Assembly (NCBI GenBank): GCA_003229095.1
Contig: QIHS01000397.1
Location: 1 to 7,856, forward strand
Direction of reading: 5' to 3'
DNA length: 7,856 nucleotides
DNA from: Woeseia sp.
GTDB taxonomy: Bacteria > Pseudomonadota > Gammaproteobacteria > Steroidobacterales > Woeseiaceae
How positions within the stretch are numbered: the first letter of the stretch is position 1; the number at the start of each line of letters is the position of its first letter. Shown piece by piece: positions 1 through 5,773 of the stretch. Under the pieces are notes generated by a model. That model was not told where the DNA came from, did not search any database, and saw only the letters and a program-made list of their open reading frames with translations. The position numbers were made by a program, and so were the translations under genes.

Positions 1-30
1 ATTGATTTAATTACTATGTGGAACTACAGA

Positions 31-1497
31 ATGGCTTTGAAGACCAATTTTGTCGGAAAACTGCTGCTTGTTTTGCTGCTGTTTGGCGCAAACGGCGCAT
101 CGGCCCAGGACGAGCTGCGTCGAACCTTTTTTAAAGATGTCGACGCTGCAAGAGTCGCTGCAGACGCGGTTGACGCTCGGCTTTACGGGCCGGCAAGTTA
201 TGCTGATGCTGCTCGAGACTTTACTTCTGCCGAGGTTGGGCTCGAACGCGGTCGAAATATTGAATACGTACGCAGAAAAACGTCATCAGCCGAAGCGAGC
301 TTTAAGAAATCCACCGAGTCGGCAAAACTGGCCCTGACGGTCCTGTCTCAGGTCATCAAGAGTCGCCAGGACGCAGCCAACGCCAAAGCGCCGGAGCTGT
401 CACGCGACGTCTGGAACAAGGCACAACGCGAATTTGGCAACGCGATTCGCTACCTCGAACGTGGCGATCTTAAGAACGCCAAACGAAACGATATCGAGGC
501 CACCAGCTTGTATCGTGACGCTGAGTTGATAGCCATCAAAGTGCGTTACCTCAGCGAGACTCGACAACTGCTGGCGGACGCTGATCGTGCCCGTGTCGGT
601 CGATATGCGCCCATTACGCTCGGTAATGCCAGGCGCCTGCTCGCGGATGCGGAACGTGAACTCAGCGAGAATCGATACGACACTGACCTGCCGCGCAGCC
701 TTGCGCGCCAGGCCAATTACGAAGCAAAACATGCGATCTACCTGTCAGAAGTTGTGCGAGACGTTCGAGACAAAAACATGACCGTCGAAGACCTCGTTTT
801 GCAGTGGGAAGACCCATTGGCACAAATTGCCGGCATCGCAGACATCACGCCGTCGATGTCCGCAGGTCATGACGAAATTGAGCTAGAACTCATCACCTAT
901 ATCGAGAATCTGCAAAACCGCGCGCAGAGCCTGGAACAGGAAGTTGAATCCAATTTCCTCCGCTTCGCAGACATGGAAGAAGAGATTCGCACGCTTGACG
1001 AGCGACTCGGTGGCGCGACTGTCGAACGCGCATCACTGGTGCAACGGCTAGAAGCGCAGGCACTGGTGAAAGCACAGTTCGAACAGGTTGAGAAAATGTT
1101 CAGCCGCAACGAGGCGCGCGTTTTTCGTGAGGGAGACAAAGTCATCCTGCGACTCGTTGGTCTGACATTCGACAGTGGCAAAGCGGAAATCAAGCAACAA
1201 AACTTCGATCTGTTGGCCAAAGTTGAGAAAGCTATTGACGTATTCCCACGAAGCGAGTTGATCATTGAGGGACACACAGATTCTTTCGGCGGCGATCAGT
1301 CAAACCAGCGATTGTCTCAACAACGTGCCGAATCAATTCAGCTGTACATGATCAACGCGATGCGCATTCCGAGCTATCGCCTGATTGCGACCGGCTTTGG
1401 CGAAACCAATCCAGTGGCCAATAACGAAACGGAATCAGGGCGTGTCAGAAACAGGCGCATTGATGTGGTCATCAAGCCCAATCTCGATCCCGTCTAG
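31..1497 (+). CDS. OmpA-family exported protein with helical N-terminal region
   Basis: This is a probable periplasmic or outer-membrane-associated protein that anchors to peptidoglycan through a C-terminal OmpA domain. The N-terminus has Lys residues, a Leu-rich core (LLLVLLLFG) and an Ala-Ser-Ala cleavage site before Gln-Asp, which fits a type I signal peptide. No lipobox cysteine is present. Residues from about 30 to 250 are Ala/Arg/Glu-rich helices with repeated patterns such as ARRLLADAE. Residues from about 285 to 365 look like coiled coil. The OmpA domain spans about 375-483 and contains GHTD (Asp417) and NQRLSQQRA (Arg432). This Asp/Arg pair sits 15 residues apart, as in known DAP-binding OmpA domains. 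The domain ends with GRVRNRRIDVVI. I chose ATG 31 because a weak GGA lies 8 nt upstream and it gives a normal signal peptide. An in-frame ATG at 16 would add five residues and lacks a ribosome site. The TAG stop lies inside the palindromic element that follows. The exact role is unknown. Confidence 0.88.
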   Translation: MALKTNFVGKLLLVLLLFGANGASAQDELRRTFFKDVDAARVAADAVDARLYGPASYADAARDFTSAEVGLERGRNIEYVRRKTSSAEASFKKSTESAKLALTVLSQVIKSRQDAANAKAPELSRDVWNKAQREFGNAIRYLERGDLKNAKRNDIEATSLYRDAELIAIKVRYLSETRQLLADADRARVGRYAPITLGNARRLLADAERELSENRYDTDLPRSLARQANYEAKHAIYLSEVVRDVRDKNMTVEDLVLQWEDPLAQIAGIADITPSMSAGHDEIELELITYIENLQNRAQSLEQEVESNFLRFADMEEEIRTLDERLGGATVERASLVQRLEAQALVKAQFEQVEKMFSRNEARVFREGDKVILRLVGLTFDSGKAEIKQQNFDLLAKVEKAIDVFPRSELIIEGHTDSFGGDQSNQRLSQQRAESIQLYMINAMRIPSYRLIATGFGETNPVANNETESGRVRNRRIDVVIKPNLDPV

Positions 1498-1661
1498 CCC
1501 GGATTATTCTTGAATCACCGTGATGATTGCGCAGAGACTTGTTTGCACACGGGATTATCCGATCGAGCGGAATACCGGGTGTATTCCCGAACGAGGATGT
1601 CCGTGTGCGAACAAGGATCAAGCAAGGGCGCGAGTGACTTCATGAATAGTCCGGGCTAGAC
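1492..1661. repeat. ~170-bp nested palindromic (MITE/ERIC-like) intergenic element
   Basis: The whole gap between two convergent genes is a long imperfect inverted repeat centred at about 1576.5. The outer arms are 1492-1509 (GTCTAGCCCGGATTATTC) and 1644-1661. They pair over 18 bp with one exception, U1504 opposite G1649. Pairing continues at 1511-1514 with 1639-1642 and at 1515-1518 with 1634-1637. A second stem joins 1538-1552 (CTTGTTTGCACACGG) to 1601-1615 with one exception, U1544 opposite G1609. A tip hairpin joins 1569-1575 (GGAATAC) to 1581-1587. The outer and middle stems share exactly the same dyad. CTAG occurs at both ends (1494-1497 and 1656-1659). The TAG within each is the stop codon of the flanking gene, and both proteins end in Val-stop. 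No ORF or transposase is present. It may be a non-autonomous mobile repeat, a bidirectional transcription terminator or a structured 3' end. There is no clear U-tract. Confidence 0.8.
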
Positions 1662-2561
1662 ACCACGCCACCACTCGCTCACCACGCCGGCAGTTACCTC
1701 ATTGATGAGGTAGCCATATTCCGTATGCACACTCAACGCGCCGTCAGCGTGATAGTAATTGAAAGATTCGCGATCATCGATTACCTCGATCAGCCCAAGC
1801 TCAATCATCATGGAAAAATCGTTCGCAAGCTTCATATCAATCGCGGTCAGCTCGCCCACCGCTGCAACATTGACCCAACGCTGAATATTGGCCGGGTATC
1901 GATCTTCTCCTTCGCTGCTTGATCCCAAAAGGTGTCGCTGCACAATATTCTGGCCAAGCGGGCTACCGATTGTCAGCAAGAGATCGAGCCTGAATTCACT
2001 GCGTAACTCCCGTGACATTTGCCACAGCGCCTCGTAGGCAATGACCGATCCCATGCTGTGGGCCAATAACAATGTCGGTCGTCCGTTTTCGGCCGCTTTT
2101 TGCAAGACACTTTTTAACTTCTGCCGTGCGTTTTCAGCAACGCCGTCGGTATTACGCCGGTATCGATTGAAGTCGCGCAAGTGGATTTCGACTTCTTCCG
2201 TCGCGAAGTGTGGAACAAGAAACGGAATGAAGTCCGCTACTCCGAACAACCAGCGCGCGATGCGACGATTGAGCGATGTGGCGATGGCCATATCCCGATC
2301 GCTCGCCTCTCTCTTCACCAATACTTTTTCGATAGCAGAAAGATCGAGGTCGATATCGCGATGCTCGCCGTAGAAGTCGTATGTCCAGCTAATGAGCTCA
2401 AATGTATCGCGGCAGGAAATGGCGGCTGCCGTCTCAACATCGATACGCCTGACACCCTCAACGAGACATCGCAGTAATTCTTGCGAGTGCAGGTGCGCTC
2501 GCGGTTTCGGCTGCAATCCCGGCACGTAGACGATAAGGGGAGTTCCCTGGACGGGCGTCAC
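1656..2561 (-). CDS. alpha/beta hydrolase, esterase/lipase-like
   Basis: This 301-residue protein looks like a soluble serine hydrolase of the alpha/beta fold. Near the N-terminus, LIVYVPGL (9-16) fits the first core strand and oxyanion-loop region. TLLLAHSMGS (163-172) is the nucleophile elbow with Ser169 (A-H-S-M-G). LLLTIGSPLG (194-203) is the strand and loop common to lipase-like members, which help place cargo or lipid headgroups. Asp242 and His279 (in VHTEYGYL) are the likely remaining triad members. There is no signal peptide. A hydrophobic stretch at about 104-118 (WLFGVADFIPFLVPH) could form a lid or touch the membrane. The start is GTG at 2561, overlapping the TGA of the upstream HAD gene as GTGA, so translation is probably coupled. 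The stop codon is supplied by the palindromic element. The substrate is unknown; the fold is clear and the family is not. Confidence 0.82.
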   Translation of the reverse strand: MTPVQGTPLIVYVPGLQPKPRAHLHSQELLRCLVEGVRRIDVETAAAISCRDTFELISWTYDFYGEHRDIDLDLSAIEKVLVKREASDRDMAIATSLNRRIARWLFGVADFIPFLVPHFATEEVEIHLRDFNRYRRNTDGVAENARQKLKSVLQKAAENGRPTLLLAHSMGSVIAYEALWQMSRELRSEFRLDLLLTIGSPLGQNIVQRHLLGSSSEGEDRYPANIQRWVNVAAVGELTAIDMKLANDFSMMIELGLIEVIDDRESFNYYHADGALSVHTEYGYLINEVTAGVVSEWWRGV

Positions 2562-3256
2562 GCTGCCGACTGCTCAAGCAATTCGCGTAATTCAACAATC
2601 GTCGTTACGACAATGTCCGCTTCCTGCAAATGCTCCGGCCACTCGGCATCGGTTCTGTTTATCCATGCAGTCCACATTCCCGCCTGCCTGCCACCAATGA
2701 CGTCCGCCTCCGGATGGTCACCGACATGCAGTATCTCCTGCGCCGGAACGCCGCACTTTCTGATCGCAATATCGAATATGCGTCGTGCGGGTTTTGCAGC
2801 ACCAGCATCAACTGCGGTAACAACATCGTGAAAAAGATGCCTAATCCCAATAGTCTCGAGATTTGCGTTACCGTTGGTCAGCGCGACGACCGGGTACCGC
2901 ACCGAAAGAATCTCAAGATCGGGCAATACGTCTGCGTACAATTCGACGTCGTTACGTGCGTTGTCGAAAATTCGAAACGCCGGCTCCACAAGATCCAACT
3001 CGTAACCCGCCTCACTGGCAAGCAACTCGAACACTTTTTTGCGCAGGAATCGAAAATCATAACTCTTGTGTTTCCAGTATTTCTCGATGACGACCTCACG
3101 TAGTGCGGTCACGTCATCTGGAGAGAATGTTTCCGGTATTCGAGGATAATTCTTTGTCAGCCATTTCCACAGCAACGTCTCTGCTTTTTGAATTACGGGG
3201 TCGATATCCCAAAGTGTGTTGTCCAGGTCCAGCGTGATGGCACGAATGCGATGCAT
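2558..3256 (-). CDS. HAD-superfamily phosphatase, YigB-like
   Basis: This 232-residue cytoplasmic haloacid-dehalogenase-type hydrolase has all four motifs. Motif I is DLDNTLWD, with nucleophile Asp10 and acid/base Asp12. Motif II is LTNGN, with Thr127. Motif III is Lys155 in GAAKPARRIF. Motif IV is GDHPEAD, with Asp180 and Asp185. Residues from about 18 to 105 form the helical cap (C1 type). The layout, length and the stretch EILHVGD resemble E. coli YigB, which dephosphorylates the riboflavin intermediate 5-amino-6-(5-phosphoribitylamino)uracil. Related HADs act on many small phosphates, so that substrate is a guess. Translation starts at ATG 3256 with GGAAG five nt upstream. It is the first gene of a two-gene unit with the alpha/beta hydrolase (GTGA overlap). 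It is divergent from dapD, with 80 nt between them. Confidence 0.88.
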   Translation of the reverse strand: MHRIRAITLDLDNTLWDIDPVIQKAETLLWKWLTKNYPRIPETFSPDDVTALREVVIEKYWKHKSYDFRFLRKKVFELLASEAGYELDLVEPAFRIFDNARNDVELYADVLPDLEILSVRYPVVALTNGNANLETIGIRHLFHDVVTAVDAGAAKPARRIFDIAIRKCGVPAQEILHVGDHPEADVIGGRQAGMWTAWINRTDAEWPEHLQEADIVVTTIVELRELLEQSAA

Positions 3257-3336
3257 TTTTTCTTCCAGGTAAACTATGCAATCATTGTCGTCTTATAGTG
3301 AGGTAAAATTCAAACAAAACTTGCAGAAAGGAGATC
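3257..3336. promoter_or_regulatory. divergent intergenic region between HAD gene and dapD
   Basis: This A/T-rich 80-nt gap must hold transcription and translation signals for both divergent units. On the minus strand GGAAG (3266-3262) precedes the HAD ATG by 5 nt. On the plus strand possible -10 boxes are TAAAAT (3304-3309) and TATAGT (3294-3299). Neither has a good -35 box at 16-18 bp; TTGTCG (3285-3290) is only 13 bp from the first. The promoters are therefore inferred from gene arrangement, not firmly seen. I see no lysine riboswitch: the leader before dapD is far too short. Confidence 0.35.
3328..3333 (+). promoter_or_regulatory. dapD ribosome binding site (AAGGAG)
   Basis: A strong Shine-Dalgarno sequence, AAGGAG, lies only 3 nt before ATG 3337 and 12 nt before the in-frame ATG at 3346. 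The first spacing is short and the second long, so the sequence alone does not settle the dapD start. Both starts fit the family's N-terminus. Confidence 0.7.
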
Positions 3337-4152
3337 ATGGCTTACATGGACCTTGCGAATAGAATAGACGCGGCGTACGAAAAGGAAGACCTCGACGCCG
3401 ATGACCGGGATGCCATTGCGGAAGCGATTCGGCTTCTTGATGCCGGCGAACAACGGGTCTGTGAGCTTCATGATCGCCAGTGGACGACAAACCAGTGGTT
3501 GAAGAAGGCACTGTTGCTCTATTTTAAAGTGCAGGGGTCCGCAGTGATTTCGTCCGGCCCCTTTTCCTATTTTGACAAGATTCCGATAAAACAATGGGAT
3601 GGAAGCGAAGGCGTCCGGGTCGTGCCACAGGCACTTGCGAGGTACGGTTGTTATATCGAACCCGGTGCTATCCTGATGCCAAGTTACATCAACATCGGTG
3701 CATACGTCGGGTCGGGCACGCTGGTCGATACCTGGGCGACTATCGGTTCGTGCGCTCAGATCGGCAAAGGTGTTCACCTGTCAGGCGGCGTTGGTATCGG
3801 TGGCGTTTTAGAACCGCTCCAGGCTGACCCGGTTATTATCGAAGACCACGCGTTTATCGGCAGCCGCTGTATTGTCGTCGAGGGTGTGCATGTCCAGGAG
3901 GGGGCTGTCCTTGGAGCAGGCGTCGTCCTGACTTCATCAACACCAATTCTCGACGTTCGCGGCGACGATGTGCAGACCCATCGTGGTACCGTGCCGAAAA
4001 ATTCGGTGGTCATCCCAGGCAGTCGAAAAAAACGCTTCCCAGCGGGCGAATTCGATGTCCCCTGCGCACTGATCATTGGGGAAAGAAGCGAGTCTACGGA
4101 CCGAAAGACCGGCTTGACAGCAGCGTTGCGAGATTTTGACGTCGCGGTATAA
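3337..4152 (+). CDS. dapD: 2,3,4,5-tetrahydropyridine-2,6-dicarboxylate N-succinyltransferase
   Basis: DapD transfers succinyl from succinyl-CoA to tetrahydrodipicolinate in the cytoplasm. This is the committed step of the succinylase route to meso-DAP and lysine. The protein has 271 residues, against 274 in E. coli. An N-terminal helical domain (1-60) contains the conserved QWTTNQWLKKALLLYFK stretch. FDKIPIK and RVVPQA precede a left-handed beta-helix of hexapeptide repeats from about 105 to 205. The signature runs from MPSYINIGAYV through DTWATIGSCAQIG (Asp131) to HLSGGVGIGGVLEPLQA. VVEGV contains the conserved Glu182. The C-terminal part after about residue 205 differs most from E. coli but keeps the V-P-x-x-S-V-V pattern. 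It is followed after 34 nt by dapA, probably in one transcript. The start is discussed under the ribosome site; Met4 (3346) is the alternative. Confidence 0.96.
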   Translation: MAYMDLANRIDAAYEKEDLDADDRDAIAEAIRLLDAGEQRVCELHDRQWTTNQWLKKALLLYFKVQGSAVISSGPFSYFDKIPIKQWDGSEGVRVVPQALARYGCYIEPGAILMPSYINIGAYVGSGTLVDTWATIGSCAQIGKGVHLSGGVGIGGVLEPLQADPVIIEDHAFIGSRCIVVEGVHVQEGAVLGAGVVLTSSTPILDVRGDDVQTHRGTVPKNSVVIPGSRKKRFPAGEFDVPCALIIGERSESTDRKTGLTAALRDFDVAV

Positions 4153-4186
4153 AGAACGCAAACACCTTGCTTTGGAGATTGACGGA

Positions 4187-5020
4187 ATGATCACGGGCTC
4201 ACTGGTTGCATTGACTACGCCATTTGCGGGCGACCGCATAGATGAGAAAGCCCTGCACCGCATGGTGAAATGGCACATCGAGCAAGGCACACACGGACTT
4301 GTTCCGGCCGGCACAACCGGGGAATCGGCAACGCTGTCGAGAGAAGAGCACGAACGCGTCGTCGAAATCGTAGTCGATGCCGCAAATGGCAAACTGCCGG
4401 TAGTCGCCGGGGCGGGATCCAACAATCCCCGCGAGGCTATTCGCTACAGCAATCACGCTGCCGAATCCGGGGCCGACGCAGTACTGCATATGGCGGGATA
4501 CTATAACCGTCCGAATCAGGAAGGCCTTTACCGACATTTCGAAGTTGTCCATAACGAGACAGTTTTGCCCATCATCGTGTACAACATTCCACCTCGCGCC
4601 GTGGTGGATATCCTGCCAGAAACCCTTGCACGAATGGCCGCGCTACCCCGTGTTGTCGGCGTCAAAGACGCGACCGGCGACCTCAACCGGCCGTTGCTCG
4701 AGCGAATACAGATTCACGAGGAATTCTCCTGGCTGTCTGGCGAAGACGGCACGGCGGTGGCTTATAACGCTGCAGGAGGAAACGGTTGTATCTCGGTGAC
4801 TGCCAATATTGCGCCAGCACAATGCGCTGAAATGCAGGCAGCATGTGCCAATGGAGACTATCGGCGCGCAATGGAAATTCAGGCACAACTGATGCCGTTA
4901 CACGTCGCATTGTTCAGCGAGCCGAGCCCGGCTGGTGCTAAATTTGCGGCATCCCTGCTCGGCCATTGTTCACAGGATTGTCGCTTGCCGATTACGGCAT
5001 TGGCCAAGGCGAGGCAATGA
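4187..5020 (+). CDS. dapA: 4-hydroxy-tetrahydrodipicolinate synthase
   Basis: DapA condenses pyruvate with aspartate semialdehyde, the first step specific to DAP/lysine synthesis. It is a TIM-barrel Schiff-base aldolase. The protein has 277 residues. Lys160 in VVGVKDATGDL is the Schiff-base lysine. Tyr132 and Arg137 lie in YNIPPRAVVD, Thr43-Thr44 in AGTTGESATL, and Tyr106 in YYNRPNQEGLY. By memory alignment with E. coli, several lysine-feedback positions are kept (His55, Asn79, Glu83, Tyr105) and one His is replaced by Arg52. The start is ATG 4187 with GGAG 9 nt upstream, matching the family's MxTGSxVA beginning. A further in-frame ATG at 4136 lies inside dapD and adds unrelated residues. The C-terminus is about 15 residues shorter than E. 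coli DapA, stopping soon after CRLPIT. Its last 51 nt overlap the 3' end of dapB on the other strand. Confidence 0.95.
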   Translation: MITGSLVALTTPFAGDRIDEKALHRMVKWHIEQGTHGLVPAGTTGESATLSREEHERVVEIVVDAANGKLPVVAGAGSNNPREAIRYSNHAAESGADAVLHMAGYYNRPNQEGLYRHFEVVHNETVLPIIVYNIPPRAVVDILPETLARMAALPRVVGVKDATGDLNRPLLERIQIHEEFSWLSGEDGTAVAYNAAGGNGCISVTANIAPAQCAEMQAACANGDYRRAMEIQAQLMPLHVALFSEPSPAGAKFAASLLGHCSQDCRLPITALAKARQ

Positions 5021-5749
5021 CGCAACTTGCGTTGATTTAGCAAAGTAATCGTGAAGATAGGACTCCATCGTATATTCCCCACTGCTCGCCTCCCGACAGC
5101 ATAGCCAAAGCGCTACCTCTACAGCGCCGTGCGCGAACAGGCTTCTGTCCATGGCATCGTGACCGATCACGATGCGATCTGCAGTGCCGGCGAAGATTAC
5201 GTCGTGCCTGCCAATGACGTCGCCTTCCCGAATTGATTGCACGTCGATAGAACCAGGGTTTTCCGGTTCAATCAGGTCACAAAGCGTTCTAGCCGTGCCG
5301 CTGGGCGCATCCAGCTTGTGCAAGTGATGAGCCTCGACAATCCGCGGTGTATAAGCAAGCGCTTTCAGAAGTGGGGCCGAAAATTTCAGGATTGCCGACA
5401 GTGCAGCAACTCCGATCGAGAAATTGCTCGAGTACATCACCGAGGTCGATGTGCTGAGGTCTGTCAACCGGGAATGTTGCCGCTCATTGAGCCCGGTCGT
5501 ACCGCATACGAGAACTGGCAATTTTCCGTCGCAACTGACCAACCAATCGACCAATGCCGCTGTTCCCTCGGGCAGCGAAAAATCGATAATTACATCAACT
5601 GACCTGAAATCTTCCAATTGGCCGTTGCCACGATCAACAGTTGCGCTGACCTCTGCAACTTCAGCGTAGTCGCGTTGCAGCAGTTCAATAATGGATGTCC
5701 CCATTCGACCCGAGGCGCCGTAGACACCGATTTTCACTCGTGGCTTCAT
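4970..5749 (-). CDS. dapB: 4-hydroxy-tetrahydrodipicolinate reductase
   Basis: DapB reduces the DapA product with NAD(P)H to tetrahydrodipicolinate, the substrate of DapD. The protein has 259 residues. The N-terminal Rossmann fold starts with IGVYGASGRMG (7-17). Asp39-Arg40 follow the second strand at the place where E. coli has Glu-Arg, which accepts NADH or NADPH. IIDFSLPEGT and VCGTTGL are conserved. The catalytic motif EAHHLHKLDAPSGTA includes His141 and Lys145. The loop after it is shorter than in E. coli. The C-terminus carries about 18 extra residues beyond YLHDYFAKS, and this tail is encoded opposite the end of dapA. The start is ATG 5749, 20 nt after the batD stop and with no visible Shine-Dalgarno, so it probably depends on translation from upstream. 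A palindrome containing the batD stop lies in this gap. Confidence 0.95.
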   Translation of the reverse strand: MKPRVKIGVYGASGRMGTSIIELLQRDYAEVAEVSATVDRGNGQLEDFRSVDVIIDFSLPEGTAALVDWLVSCDGKLPVLVCGTTGLNERQHSRLTDLSTSTSVMYSSNFSIGVAALSAILKFSAPLLKALAYTPRIVEAHHLHKLDAPSGTARTLCDLIEPENPGSIDVQSIREGDVIGRHDVIFAGTADRIVIGHDAMDRSLFAHGAVEVALWLCCREASSGEYTMESYLHDYFAKSTQVASLPRLGQCRNRQATIL

Positions 5750-5759
5750 GGCGCCGCGG

Positions 5760-5773
5760 CTAGCCCGGGCTAG
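5760..5773. repeat. 14-bp perfect palindrome sharing ends with the 1492-1661 element
   Basis: CTAGCCCGGGCTAG is a perfect palindrome in the batD-dapB gap. Each half repeats the outermost bases of the large palindrome (CTAGCCCGG and CCGGGCTAG). As in that element, a TAG within it is a stop codon, here that of batD (5772-5770, minus strand). It may be a minimal or collapsed copy of the same repeat, a short hairpin, or a protein-binding site. Confidence 0.6.

Noticed and set aside
1498..1655. Small protein or RNA gene in the convergent gap
   Set aside because: No start-to-stop frame of note is present, and the sequence is fully accounted for by the nested palindrome.
2630..3103. Open frame of 157 codons on the plus strand
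   Set aside because: It lies wholly antisense to the HAD gene, whose catalytic motifs are intact. Its translation has no recognisable domain.
3281..3309. Sigma-70 promoter for dapD with -35 TTGTCG and -10 TAAAAT
   Set aside because: The spacer is only 13 bp. I recorded the gap as a regulatory region but not as a defined promoter.
4136..4186. Upstream in-frame ATG that would lengthen DapA by 17 residues
   Set aside because: It starts inside dapD, has no ribosome site, and the added residues do not match the family. ATG 4187 gives the normal N-terminus and has GGAG 9 nt upstream.
5020..5032. Dyad ACGCAA-C-TTGCGT just after the dapA stop, a possible terminator
   Set aside because: Allowing a loop leaves only about 4 bp of stem, there is no U-tract, and the bases are coding sequence of dapB.
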